Source: Aliiruegeria sabulilitoris | Lineage (GTDB): Bacteria > Pseudomonadota > Alphaproteobacteria > Rhodobacterales > Rhodobacteraceae | DNA length: 64,000 nucleotides | Assembly: GCF_001558155.1 (NCBI RefSeq) | Contig: NZ_LOAS01000002.1 | Span: 372,001 to 436,000 of the forward strand | Direction: 5' to 3' | Shown here: in pieces, positions 1-8,455 of the stretch | How positions within the stretch are numbered: position 1 is the first letter of the stretch | How the letters are laid out: each line of letters starts with the position of its first letter | Translations under genes and position numbers: made by a program | Notes under the pieces: generated by a model | Told to the model about the DNA's origin: nothing | Database searches by the model: none | The model's input: only the letters and a program-made list of their open reading frames with translations

Positions 1-218
1 ATCGCGGCGGACATGGCGGTACCGGCATCGAAGGAGACCCAGTTGACCTCCACGCCCAAGGCCTCGTCATACATGCCGGTGGCCTTGGCATATTGGAACG
101 GCATCGGCCATTCGAGGAAATAGGCGACGGTCAGGTTATCCATCGCCAACGCCGCCTGGCCGCCACCCAGTAGCGCGGCACCGGCGACCGCTCCGAGAAG
201 TCTGTTCTTGAATTTCAT
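1..218 (-). CDS. tauA: Taurine-type ABC transporter substrate-binding protein, N-terminal part (runs off left edge)
   Basis: Only the first 72 codons lie in the window. The start ATG at 218 follows an AGGAG ribosome site about 9 bases upstream. The first 25 or so residues are a signal peptide (MKFKNRLLGAVAGAALLGGG followed by an AxA-type cleavage region). The mature part begins with LTVAYFLEWPMPFQYA, as expected of taurine/nitrate-type periplasmic binding proteins. The protein would capture a sulfonate in the periplasm for a TauABC importer; the TauB/TauC genes would lie beyond the left edge. Nearby tauR and xsc support taurine as substrate, but the binding pocket is not visible here, so another sulfonate is possible. 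Confidence 0.72.
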   Translation of the reverse strand, partial: MKFKNRLLGAVAGAALLGGGQAALAMDNLTVAYFLEWPMPFQYAKATGMYDEALGVEVNWVSFDAGTAMSAA

Positions 219-617
219 GCGTTTCACTCTCCTGTTGCTTCGCAGATTCGCGGGATTTCCCGTCTGTTTGGCCGAAATGGCCCCTCTGCATGTCTGAAAG
301 CCTACGCGAGAAGTGGTGCCTGACAACAGCACAGGATTTCTGGCATCACGGCAATCTGGAAACTGGACCTAAAGCGGGTCCTTTTTCCGTGCAGTTTGGC
401 AACTATTTCGCCGGTCAATGGAAAGCTTGGCATTCGGCGTTCAGAAAACCGGGTCGCCGCCGCTCCGGGGTGCGCTCGGCCGCGCAGGCGCCCGATCCAA
501 TTGGACCGGAGCGCTCCCGCCGGTTTCCCTCGCTTCAAGGAAGCTCTGGAAACGGTTGGGGGTGGCCGCGCCTTTGGCGCGGTGGGCGCAGGGCTGTCCC
601 TGCCGGTGGCCAGTCCA
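219..617. other. Intergenic region upstream of tauA
   Basis: This 399-base stretch lies between the tauA start and the end of the minus-strand LysR gene. I find no convincing gene in it. It carries a pair of CTGG-type direct repeats at 340-372 (listed separately) that look like a TauR site. The promoter of tauA should lie between that site and position 218. Confidence 0.55.
340..372. promoter_or_regulatory. Probable TauR-binding direct repeats upstream of tauA
   Basis: CTGGCATCAC at 340-349 and CTGGACCTAA at 363-372 are two directly repeated decamers whose starts are 23 bases apart. The same arrangement, with CTGGCACTAA and an identical CTGGACCTAA again 23 bases apart, lies upstream of xsc. 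From memory, TauR of Rhodobacter capsulatus binds direct repeats of this kind. The site is 122-154 bases upstream of the tauA start. It is oriented opposite to tauA, which is unusual for an activator. Confidence 0.6.
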
Positions 618-1535
618 TCACAGAAGGCTCGCACATCTTTTGCGATCGACGGCGGCGGCCGCGTGGATCCAGTCGGAAAAGACCCGGACCTTGGGATCGT
701 CCCATTTGTCCCGGTGGGCGATCAGGCTGATATCCCCGTTTGGCGAGCGGCAGATACGGTCGGGAAAGGGCAGGCGCAACAATCCGCGTTCGAGTTCCTC
801 CCGGCAAAGGACAAGATCGCCCATGACGACCCCCGCCCCGATCACCGCCGCGCGGGTCGCCATGTCGAGATTCGGGAACACGTCGCCGGACGCGGCTGTC
901 AAACCGTCCGCCGGGAAGGCATCCAGCCATGTGCGCCAGTCCGTCCGGTCCGCGGTTTCGTGCAGGAGCTTGAACCGGGCCAGATCTTGCGGCCGAGACA
1001 ACGTCTTTTCACCCTCAGTCATCGCCGGTGCGCAGGCGGGAGAGAGCAGGATCGGGAAGAGAGGGCGGTTCTCGATCTCCGGGTGCCGTCCGGGCCAGAA
1101 CTCGAAGGAGAACCCCACATCGTATTCGGCGGGGACATAGCCGTCTCCGCCGTGAAAATCCGTCGTCAGACGCAGCCGGATCTCGGGATGTTCGGCCCGG
1201 AACGCCTCCAGCCGGGGAATCAGCCAGCGGATCGAGGTGGCGGGCGGGCATATGATCCGCAGATCCGTCGCCCGCTCCGACAACCGGTCTGCCGCTTCGG
1301 CGATCTGACCAAAGGCATTGGTGAGTACGGGCAGCAACTCCCTGCCCGCTTCGGTCAGTTCGACACCCCGGGCATGACGCCGGAAAAGCGGCACACCTAC
1401 ATGCGCCTCCAGGGTTTTGACATGCCGGCTCACGGCACCGCGCGTCACGCAAAGCTCATCGGCCGCGGCAATGAAACCGCCGTGCCGGGCTGCGGCTTCA
1501 AACGCCTTGAGTGCATTGAGAGGGGGAAGTTTCAT
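618..1535 (-). CDS. LysR-family transcriptional regulator (GcvA-like)
   Basis: A 305-residue LysR regulator. The winged helix-turn-helix occupies roughly residues 1-60 (MKLPPLNALKAFEAAARHGG at the start, then AVSRHVKTLEAHVGVPLFRR). The rest is a periplasmic-binding-like effector domain. I chose the ATG at 1535 because it gives the usual LysR beginning; an in-frame start 21 codons upstream would add an atypical basic extension. It lies between tauA and a divergent small gene (start 1643) and may control either. The N-terminus is closest to the GcvA/AmpR type of LysR proteins. Its effector cannot be deduced, and a link to taurine is only positional. Confidence 0.85.
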   Translation of the reverse strand: MKLPPLNALKAFEAAARHGGFIAAADELCVTRGAVSRHVKTLEAHVGVPLFRRHARGVELTEAGRELLPVLTNAFGQIAEAADRLSERATDLRIICPPATSIRWLIPRLEAFRAEHPEIRLRLTTDFHGGDGYVPAEYDVGFSFEFWPGRHPEIENRPLFPILLSPACAPAMTEGEKTLSRPQDLARFKLLHETADRTDWRTWLDAFPADGLTAASGDVFPNLDMATRAAVIGAGVVMGDLVLCREELERGLLRLPFPDRICRSPNGDISLIAHRDKWDDPKVRVFSDWIHAAAAVDRKRCASLL

Positions 1536-1642
1536 ATCGACCCTTGGATTAGTTTTCCTGATCCACCCTGGCAATTTTACTGGTTTGAGCGAAGTCACCG
1601 TATCACGCTAAGAAAGCAAATGAAGATAGATTTGCGGAGATC

Positions 1643-1948
1643 ATGATGTCGAATACTACATACTTCCCATTATTCTCGTCGTCGCCTCGCCCCCTCCCTC
1701 GACGCCCCAAAGACCAAACGACGAGGAATTGTCATCCAAATACCACGGAAGCGCGTCTGCAGGATCTGCTGTGCGAGTTCAAGCGTCTCGCCGTGATCGG
1801 GCCGCATTTGCTGGAGGATATCGGGTTCCGCCGCAACCCGCAGACCAGCTCTCCCGCCCGTGATATATGGGAGCGCGACGGGATGCGCATCGCTCTGGAA
1901 ACGGCAACTGGACAAGCACGGTATCTGCCGCCCCCCGACGGCCCCTAA
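1643..1948 (+). CDS. Small DUF1127-like protein
   Basis: A 101-residue protein divergent from the LysR gene. The stretch from about residue 42 (LLCEFKRLAVIGPHLLEDIG) matches the short arginine-rich DUF1127 motif found in many small alphaproteobacterial proteins, in which a leucine/aspartate-containing helix reads roughly LxDIGLxR. The N-terminus is low in recognisable features and proline rich. DUF1127 proteins of other alphaproteobacteria have been linked to phosphate, stress and RNA metabolism, but nothing here fixes a role. The end of the gene overlaps a repeated GCCCCTAACA motif upstream of tauR. It could also be a fortuitous reading frame. Confidence 0.45.
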   Translation: MMSNTTYFPLFSSSPRPLPRRPKDQTTRNCHPNTTEARLQDLLCEFKRLAVIGPHLLEDIGFRRNPQTSSPARDIWERDGMRIALETATGQARYLPPPDGP

Positions 1949-2032
1949 CACCCGACAGCCCCTAACAGTTGTGATGGCGTGGGAGCAGGCAGCGCGATAC
2001 GATAGGGCCAGTTTTTCCCGTCATAGGGCCAG
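1941..2032. promoter_or_regulatory. Probable TauR autoregulatory region upstream of tauR
   Basis: Two pairs of repeats lie just before the tauR start at 2035. GCCCCTAACA occurs at 1941-1950 and again at 1958-1967 (17 bases apart). CTGGCCCTAT occurs on the minus strand at 2032-2023 and 2011-2002 (21 bases apart). The second pair resembles the CTGGACCTAA repeats upstream of tauA and xsc and ends 2 bases before the start codon. That position suits self-repression by a MocR-type protein. Confidence 0.5.
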
Positions 2033-2034
2033 AT

Positions 2035-3507
2035 ATGGCAATTCCTGCGGAAACCTTCTTTCTCGATCCGGATAGCGACCGGACACTGCAACAGCAGATC
2101 CAGAAATGCATCGCCGAGGCGATCCTGTCCGGACGTTTCCGGCACGGCGAAAAGATGCCCTCGACCCGAAAGCTCGCCGAGCATCTGGGGATCGCCCGAA
2201 TCACGGTCACCATCGCCTATACCGAGCTGGTGGCGAATGACTACCTCACCTCGCGTGGTCGATCGGGCTATTTCATCTCCGATAACGCGCCCCGCCCACC
2301 CGATTTCCCGTCTTCCCAAACCAAACCCTCGTCGCAGGTCGACTGGAGCCGGGCCCTCGGGCGGCGGTATTCCGGCTATGTCTCGATCACCCGCCCGCCC
2401 GACTGGAACAGCTTCCGCTTCCCTTTCATCTATGGACAGGCCGACCCGAGGCTTTTCGATCACCAGAACTGGCGTCTTTGCGCGCTTCAGGCGCTCGGAC
2501 AGAAGGATTTCGAAGCGCTCACCTCGGATTACTACGAGCGCGACGACCCGCACCTCGTGGAATACATCCTGCGCCACATCCTGCCCCGGCGCGGTATTGC
2601 GGCGCGTCCGGAGGAGATCCTGCTCACGATGGGGGCGCAGAATGCGCTCTGGACAGCGGCACAGATCCTACTCACGCAACGGCGCACGGCAGCGCATGAG
2701 ACCCCCTGCTATCCGGGGCTGCGCGAGATCCTGACCCAGACCCGCTGTAACACGGTCGCCGTGGATGTCGATTCCAAGGGTTTGCCGCCGGAGAAGTTGC
2801 CATCAGGGGTGGACGTCGTTTTCACCACCCCCAGCCACCATTGCCCGAGCAATGCCACCATGCCGCTGGAGCGGCGCAAGGCGTTGCTGGAGCGGTCCGT
2901 GCGGGAAGGGTTCCTGATCGTCGAGGATGATTACGAATTCGAGCTGTCCTTCGTGAAATCCCCGTCCCCGGCGCTCAAGTCGCTCGATAAGGCCGGAACG
3001 GTTATTTATACCGGGTCCTTCTCGAAGTCGCTCTTTCCAGGGCTTCGGCTCGGCTATCTCGTCGCCCCCGAACCCTTTATCCAGGAAGCCCGCGCCCTGC
3101 GCGCGCTGGTGCTGCGTCACCCGCCCGGACATATCCAGCGCACTGTCGCCTATTTCCTCTCACTCGGCCATTACGATGCCCAGATCAGCCGGATGGGCCG
3201 AGCCTATCGCGAGCGGCGCGGTGTGATGGAGCAAAGCCTGCGGGAGCATGGCCTGACATTGGCCGGGACCGAAACCTATGGCGGCTCGTCCTACTGGATG
3301 CAGGCGCCTGAACAGGTGGACACCGGCGCGCTTTCGCGGCAACTGCGCGCCGACGGTGTTTTGATCGAACCCGGTCAGGTCTTTTTCGGTCCCGGAACAA
3401 CGAAGCGGCGCTATTACCGGATCGCCTATTCTTCCATCGCATCCGAACGCATCCCCGAGGGCATTCGGCTTATTTCCAAGGCGATCCAGGCCGCGCTATC
3501 TCCCTGA
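2035..3507 (+). CDS. tauR: TauR, MocR-type (GntR/aminotransferase) regulator of taurine use
   Basis: A 490-residue MocR regulator. Residues about 10-85 form a GntR winged helix (LQQQIQKCIAEAILSGRF, then KLAEHLGIARITVTIAYTEL). The remainder is a fold-type I aminotransferase domain that senses ligand through pyridoxal phosphate. The internal-aldimine lysine is Lys331 in TGSFSKSLFPGLRLGY, and the acidic VEDDYEFEL element precedes it. In Rhodobacter capsulatus TauR activates taurine genes when taurine is present. Here xsc, the sulfate exporter and tauA are nearby, and matching direct repeats lie upstream of tauA, tauR and xsc. The start ATG lacks a strong ribosome site. Confidence in the family is very high and in the name high. 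Confidence 0.88.
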   Translation: MAIPAETFFLDPDSDRTLQQQIQKCIAEAILSGRFRHGEKMPSTRKLAEHLGIARITVTIAYTELVANDYLTSRGRSGYFISDNAPRPPDFPSSQTKPSSQVDWSRALGRRYSGYVSITRPPDWNSFRFPFIYGQADPRLFDHQNWRLCALQALGQKDFEALTSDYYERDDPHLVEYILRHILPRRGIAARPEEILLTMGAQNALWTAAQILLTQRRTAAHETPCYPGLREILTQTRCNTVAVDVDSKGLPPEKLPSGVDVVFTTPSHHCPSNATMPLERRKALLERSVREGFLIVEDDYEFELSFVKSPSPALKSLDKAGTVIYTGSFSKSLFPGLRLGYLVAPEPFIQEARALRALVLRHPPGHIQRTVAYFLSLGHYDAQISRMGRAYRERRGVMEQSLREHGLTLAGTETYGGSSYWMQAPEQVDTGALSRQLRADGVLIEPGQVFFGPGTTKRRYYRIAYSSIASERIPEGIRLISKAIQAALSP

Positions 3508-3630
3508 TACGCAAAAACCCGCGAAAGCCCGCTCAACCAAGCTCGGCGTGATTGATCCCGTTGGAAGCTGTGATAATCAGATTCACTTGTAGTTGCCCCG
3601 AAATGCCAGGCTCCAGGACAGAGGCCGACG

Positions 3631-5136
3631 ATGAACATAACGTTGCCTGACAACATCTCCGCACAGAAGGACTCCCCTGCTTTGCGATTGCTGCCATGGG
3701 CAATTACGGCGTTGCTTCTTGGCCTAATCTGGTCCGCACAGCTCCAGCTCCTTCCGCTCGGCGGCTACCATTACTATGACGAGTACCACACGCTCGACCG
3801 CACGACGGCCTTCGCTGCGCATGAAGACTGGTTTACCGTGTATTCCTACCAGGAACCCAGTTTCCGAAAACCGCCCCTGCAATACTGGATGGGAGCGGGA
3901 CTGTTGGAAGCGGGCGTGGATGAGTTTACGGCCCTGCGGATTCCGTCGCTGCTGTTCTCTCTGGGCGGCATGTTTGCTGCGGCGATGCTGGCCGCGGCCA
4001 TCATGCCTCAAAGCCTATGGGCAGCACCCGGAGCGGTGTTGCTCCTTGCCAGCTCCAACATGTACTGGGACCATGCACTGTCTGCCATGCTGGACAGCGG
4101 CGCGGCCTTCTTTGCTGCATTGGCACTCACTGCCGCCATCTTCGCGCTGAAACGCCCTGCCTGGTGGTATGTCGCGGGCATCGCTATCGCGCTTGGCGCT
4201 CTGCAGAAGGCCCCCATCGGCCTCGTTCTCGTTGGTTTCTTCCTGCTATTCCTGTCGCTCACCCGGCGCCGGCATGGGCTGGACTTCCGCTCCATCCGCG
4301 CAGAACGAGCCTTTCGCATTGGGCTCTGGATCGCAATGGCCGGCACCTTTGCCTGGCCGCTTCTGCAAAGCTTCACCCATGGCTTCAGCGCCTTCGAGGA
4401 GTCCTTCGGCAAGCAGATGCTCCAGCGTTTCACGCCAACCGACAAAAGCGATCACGTTCGTTCCATGGCCGACCTCAACGAACTGCTCATCGGTGGCGAA
4501 GCCGTGCTTCGTGGGCTTGGTATCGCTGCACTCGTCTGGTTGCCCTGGCGACTGCAAAGGCCGGAGTTGCTGCCTCTACCGATGCTCTTCGGCCTCTTCG
4601 CGCTGGCCATGACGGTCGCCAGTGGCCATGTCACCCCACGCTATACGCTGGTCTTCCTTCCGCTGCTGGCCGCGGCGTTATCCTGCGTACTTGTCTCGCT
4701 GCTGCCCCGCCGCGAATGGGCCGGGCTCGCCCTTGCGGCCGGTATCTCCACACTGGTCGGCGGACCGGTCAAAACCCATACCGCGCTAGAGATCGCGCCC
4801 AGCGCCAGTGATGCCATACAGATCACCGCGCTCAAGGCGCTCGGCCAGTCCCTTCAGCCCTCTGAAACGCTGGTCATCTGCGCCCGTCCCGGCTCCCATG
4901 CCCGCATCACACCAGCGCTTGCGTCCCGTTACGCCGCAAATGGACGCCCTTTCGTCGGGCTGCGGGATCCCGGCAAACAATTCGAAGAGCAACTCGCAAA
5001 CGGACGGCTCGACGGCCCTTTGCGCGGCATCTGCGCGCCCGAGGATCTCGACGCCTATTCGAACCACCTCCCGGGTCTCGAAACGGTATGGGATCTCCCA
5101 CCCTATGTCATCTGGACCGCTTCTCGAGCGCAATAA
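3631..5136 (+). CDS. Membrane glycosyltransferase of the GT39/ArnT (PMT) type
   Basis: A 501-residue polytopic membrane protein. A first membrane helix (about residues 24-45) is followed by a periplasmic loop with the acidic pair in YHYYDEYHTL and the segment PSFRKPPLQYWMGAGLLEAG, the layout of polyprenyl-phosphate-sugar-dependent glycosyltransferases such as ArnT. About ten hydrophobic helices follow, then a soluble C-terminal domain of roughly 110 residues. Such enzymes move a sugar from an undecaprenyl or dolichyl carrier to lipid A or another envelope acceptor. Acceptor and sugar cannot be told from sequence. Its position between tauR and xsc is odd: it has no evident part in sulfonate breakdown and may be an insertion. 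Confidence 0.75.
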   Translation: MNITLPDNISAQKDSPALRLLPWAITALLLGLIWSAQLQLLPLGGYHYYDEYHTLDRTTAFAAHEDWFTVYSYQEPSFRKPPLQYWMGAGLLEAGVDEFTALRIPSLLFSLGGMFAAAMLAAAIMPQSLWAAPGAVLLLASSNMYWDHALSAMLDSGAAFFAALALTAAIFALKRPAWWYVAGIAIALGALQKAPIGLVLVGFFLLFLSLTRRRHGLDFRSIRAERAFRIGLWIAMAGTFAWPLLQSFTHGFSAFEESFGKQMLQRFTPTDKSDHVRSMADLNELLIGGEAVLRGLGIAALVWLPWRLQRPELLPLPMLFGLFALAMTVASGHVTPRYTLVFLPLLAAALSCVLVSLLPRREWAGLALAAGISTLVGGPVKTHTALEIAPSASDAIQITALKALGQSLQPSETLVICARPGSHARITPALASRYAANGRPFVGLRDPGKQFEEQLANGRLDGPLRGICAPEDLDAYSNHLPGLETVWDLPPYVIWTASRAQ

Positions 5137-5163
5137 GATCGGAGATCGGTGTCCATTGCCACT

Positions 5164-5196
5164 CTGGCACTAACGCGCATAGATATCTGGACCTAA
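5164..5196. promoter_or_regulatory. Probable TauR-binding direct repeats upstream of xsc
   Basis: CTGGCACTAA at 5164-5173 and CTGGACCTAA at 5187-5196 form direct repeats with starts 23 bases apart. The second repeat is identical to one upstream of tauA, with the same spacing. The pair ends 76 bases before the xsc start and is oriented with the gene, a plausible activator position. Confidence 0.65.
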
Positions 5197-5272
5197 CGAC
5201 ACCGGGCCAGAGGTCGTTACAAAGCTGGTGAATCTGTTCCATCCCGGGGGCAGGCATTTTAGGAGATTCCCG

Positions 5273-7048
5273 ATGAAGATGACGACCGAAGAGGCCTTCG
5301 TCAAAACCCTCCAGATGCACGGCATCGAGCATGCATTCGGCATCATCGGCTCAGCTTTCATGCCGATTTCCGACCTGTTTCCCAAGGCCGGAATCACCTT
5401 CTGGGATTGTGCACATGAGGGGTCCGGCGGGATGATGGCCGATGGCTACACCCGCGCCTCCGGCAAGATGTCGATGATGATCGCCCAGAACGGCCCCGGC
5501 ATCACCAATTTCGTCACCGCCGTGAAAACTGCCTATTGGAACCACACGCCGCTGCTGCTCGTCACGCCGCAGGCGGCGAACAAGACTTTGGGCCAGGGCG
5601 GGTTTCAGGAAGTCGAACAGATGGCGCTGTTCAAGGACATGGTTGCCTATCAGGAGGAGGTCCGCGACCCCTCCCGCATGGCCGAGGTCCTGAACCGGGT
5701 GATCATGAATGCCAAGCGCGCCTCGGGCCCGGCACAGATCAACGTGCCGCGAGACTTCTTCACCCAACAGATCGATGTCGAGCTTCCGGCAATCGTCCAG
5801 TTCGAGCGCCCCTCCGGCGGCGAGGAGGCCATCGCACAGGCGGCGGACCTGCTGTCGAACGCCCGCTTTCCGGTGATCCTGAACGGGGCCGGTGTTGTAC
5901 TGGGCGGCGCCATTCCCGCCTCCATCGCGCTGGCCGAACGGCTGACCGCACCGGTCTGCTGCGGTTATCAGCACAACGACGCCTTCCCTGGCTCGCATCC
6001 GCTCTTTGCCGGCCCGCTCGGCTATAACGGCAACAAGGCCGGGATGGAGCTGATCGCCAAGGCCGACGTCGTGCTCGCGCTCGGCACACGGCTCAACCCG
6101 TTCTCGACCCTGCCCGGCTACGGCATCGACTACTGGCCGACCAAGGCCAAGATTATCCAGGTCGATATCAATCCCGACCGGATCGGCCTGACCAAGCCGG
6201 TCACCGTGGGGATTGTCGGCGACAGCAAGAAGGTCGCCACCGCGATTCTGGCGAAACTCTCGGGCACGGCTGGCGATGAGGGTCGCGAAGAGCGCAAGAA
6301 CCTGATCGCGAAGACGAAATCGGCCTGGGCGCAACAGCTTTCCTCGATGGATCACGAGGAGGACGACCCCGGTACCACCTGGAACGAACGCGCCCGTGCG
6401 GACAAGCCGGACTGGATGAGCCCGCGCATGGCATGGCGCGCCATTCAAGCGGCCCTGCCGAAGGAGGCGATCATCTCTTCCGATATCGGCAACAACTGCG
6501 CCATCGGCAACGCCTACCCGACTTTCGAGGATGGGCGGAAATACCTGGCCCCGGGCCTGTTCGGCCCCTGCGGTTACGGGTTGCCCTCGATCGTCGGCGC
6601 CAAGATCGCCAAGCCGGACACACCGGTTGTCGGCTTCTCGGGTGACGGCGCCTTCGGCATCGCCGTGACCGAGCTGACCGCCATTGGCCGCCCGGAATGG
6701 CCCGCCATCACCCAGATCGTGTTCCGGAACTACCAGTGGGGCGCGGAAAAGCGGAATTCCACGCTGTGGTATGACGACAATTTCGTCGGCACCGAACTGG
6801 ATGACGGCGTGTCCTATGCCGGCATTGCTCAAGCCTGCGGCTTGCAGGGCGTGCAGGCGCGGACGATGGAAGAACTGACGACCGCTCTGACGCAAGCGCT
6901 CAAGGATCAGGCCGAAGGCAAGACCACGCTGATCGAGGCAATGATCAATCAGGAACTGGGCGAGCCCTTCCGGCGCGATGCCATGAAGAAGCCAGTGGAA
7001 GTGAGTGGCATCGATCCCGCTGACATGGTCAAGCAACAGGAAGCGTGA
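5273..7048 (+). CDS. xsc: Sulfoacetaldehyde acetyltransferase
   Basis: A 591-residue thiamine-diphosphate enzyme that converts sulfoacetaldehyde and phosphate to acetyl phosphate and sulfite, the C-S cleavage step of taurine breakdown. The length matches Xsc. The N-terminal pyrimidine-binding domain has the catalytic glutamate region (DCAHEGSGGMMADGYTRASG). The C-terminal diphosphate domain has GFSGDGAFGIAVTELTAIG followed by the asparagine in IVFRNYQWGAEKRN. I chose the ATG at 5273 because AGGAGA lies 8 bases upstream and the protein then begins MKMTTEEAFV, the normal family start. It is followed by a PSE-family exporter gene that would dispose of the sulfite or sulfate. No phosphate acetyltransferase gene follows, unlike many related clusters. 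Confidence 0.95.
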   Translation: MKMTTEEAFVKTLQMHGIEHAFGIIGSAFMPISDLFPKAGITFWDCAHEGSGGMMADGYTRASGKMSMMIAQNGPGITNFVTAVKTAYWNHTPLLLVTPQAANKTLGQGGFQEVEQMALFKDMVAYQEEVRDPSRMAEVLNRVIMNAKRASGPAQINVPRDFFTQQIDVELPAIVQFERPSGGEEAIAQAADLLSNARFPVILNGAGVVLGGAIPASIALAERLTAPVCCGYQHNDAFPGSHPLFAGPLGYNGNKAGMELIAKADVVLALGTRLNPFSTLPGYGIDYWPTKAKIIQVDINPDRIGLTKPVTVGIVGDSKKVATAILAKLSGTAGDEGREERKNLIAKTKSAWAQQLSSMDHEEDDPGTTWNERARADKPDWMSPRMAWRAIQAALPKEAIISSDIGNNCAIGNAYPTFEDGRKYLAPGLFGPCGYGLPSIVGAKIAKPDTPVVGFSGDGAFGIAVTELTAIGRPEWPAITQIVFRNYQWGAEKRNSTLWYDDNFVGTELDDGVSYAGIAQACGLQGVQARTMEELTTALTQALKDQAEGKTTLIEAMINQELGEPFRRDAMKKPVEVSGIDPADMVKQQEA

Positions 7049-7291
7049 GGAAATCAGCCGAGATCGGCGGGACGGAGGGTTTCCACTGTTCGGGGCAGTG
7101 AACGGTCCTGCGGATCGTGCCTCTGGCGGAGATATTTTTAGAAAGACGAAAGCGTTTCTCGGCTTTCATCATCTCTCCTGATTTTCCTGGGGAAAGCGCT
7201 CGTAAAAGCGCGGGCGGCAACGCCCCCCCATCCGGTCTCTCCGACGGCCTCCAACCGATCTTTCGGCCGAATCGCCCCACGAGGAGCCTCC
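7049..7291. other. xsc-exporter intergenic region with a Rhodobacterales-type repeat
   Basis: This gap of 243 bases contains no gene I can support. It holds the element GATATTT-N5-AAGACGAA at 7131-7150 (listed separately) and a pyrimidine-rich leader before the next ribosome site. Confidence 0.5.
7131..7150. repeat. Short intergenic element GATATTT-N5-AAGACGAA, copy 1
   Basis: GATATTT at 7131-7137, five bases, then AAGACGAA at 7143-7150, preceded by CTGGCGGA. The same layout occurs at 24769-24788 with AAGAAGAA. From memory, similar sequences are common at gene ends in Rhodobacterales genomes. Function is unknown. Confidence 0.5.
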
Positions 7292-8311
7292 ATGTCCGAA
7301 GCCACCGCCTCTATCGCCAACCTTCGCGGACAGGCCCAACGGCTGGCGCCCGGGATTGCGGTATCGGTCCTCGTCGCCATCACGGCGCAGTTCCTCGCCG
7401 AGCATTATGCCACCCCGGCCATGCTCCTTGCCCTGCTGCTTGGCATCGCGGTCAACTTCCTCGGCGAAGAAGGCGCCAATGCCCCCGGCATCGCCTTCTC
7501 GGCCCGAAGCCTGCTGCGTCTCGGTGTGGCCCTTCTGGGGGTTCGGATCTCGGTGGACCTCATGGCCGATCTCGGCGCGGAACTGATCGGGCTCGTGATT
7601 GCCGGCGTTCTCTGCACCATCCTTTTCGGCCTCGCGATCGGAAAGGTCTTTGGCCACAAATGGCGGTTCTCCCTGCTCACCGCCGGTTCGGTCGCGATCT
7701 GTGGTGCCTCCGCCGCGATGGCCATCTCCGCCATATTGCCCAAGGATGAACGTTCCGAGGAACGGCTCATCTTTACCGTTCTCGGTGTCACCGTGCTCTC
7801 GACCATCGCCATGATCGCCTACCCGATCCTCGTGGAGACCTTCGGCCTCGACGAGCGGCAAGGCGGCGTCTTCCTCGGCGGCACGATCCACGATGTGGCG
7901 CAGGTCGTGGGTGCCGGGTTCTCGATTTCAGAGACGACGGGCGATACGGCCACGTTGGTCAAGCTCATCCGCGTGTCGATGTTGGCACCGGTCGTGCTTG
8001 TCGCCTCGCTTCTCATCCGCCGCTTTGCCGACGCCCCGATCGATGGAAAACGCCCGCCGCTGCTGCCCGGCTTCGTCATCGGTTTCCTCGTGCTGGCCGC
8101 GCTGAATTCCCTCCATCTCATCCCGGCCTCCGCAGTCTTGTTCCTGTCACAAGCCTCGCGCTGGCTGCTGCTGACGGCAATCGCCGCAGTCGGCATGAAG
8201 ACCCACCTCAAGGAAGTGCTCAGCGTGGGCCGGCTCGCCATTGCGCAGATCGTGGCCGAAACGTTGTTCATCGCGGTGTTCATCCTTGCGGGCGTGAAAC
8301 TCATCGGCTGA
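7292..8311 (+). CDS. tauZ: Putative sulfate/sulfite exporter of the YeiH/PSE (UPF0324) family
   Basis: A 339-residue inner-membrane protein with about ten hydrophobic helices. Family features include the glycine-rich segment LLALLLGIAVNFLGEEGA, the inverted-repeat motif LTAGSVAICGASAAMAI near the middle, and GGVFLGGTIHDVAQVVGAGF. PSE-family members occur beside sulfonate-degrading enzymes in Paracoccus and relatives, where they are proposed to export the sulfite or sulfate released by Xsc. The start has a good ribosome site (GAGGAGCC). It probably shares transcription with xsc despite the 243-base gap. The family call is firm. The symbol tauZ rests on context, and the exported ion is not proven. 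Confidence 0.82.
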   Translation: MSEATASIANLRGQAQRLAPGIAVSVLVAITAQFLAEHYATPAMLLALLLGIAVNFLGEEGANAPGIAFSARSLLRLGVALLGVRISVDLMADLGAELIGLVIAGVLCTILFGLAIGKVFGHKWRFSLLTAGSVAICGASAAMAISAILPKDERSEERLIFTVLGVTVLSTIAMIAYPILVETFGLDERQGGVFLGGTIHDVAQVVGAGFSISETTGDTATLVKLIRVSMLAPVVLVASLLIRRFADAPIDGKRPPLLPGFVIGFLVLAALNSLHLIPASAVLFLSQASRWLLLTAIAAVGMKTHLKEVLSVGRLAIAQIVAETLFIAVFILAGVKLIG

Positions 8312-8455
8312 GCCTACGGGCAATGTTCGAATCATTTCTCGCAGGCCCGCACCCCGCTCCGTTCGGATCCTGAACGGATTTTGAGCCTTTCTCTCGCCGC
8401 TTGACCTGTTTTTTCGTCCGTCGTGACATGGCTTTGGCCACGCGCCGCGCATTGC

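Noticed and set aside
5351-7036. Long minus-strand reading frame of 561 codons opposite xsc
   Set aside because: It is the antisense shadow of xsc, which is a clear family member with a ribosome site. The shadow has no family resemblance and no ribosome site.
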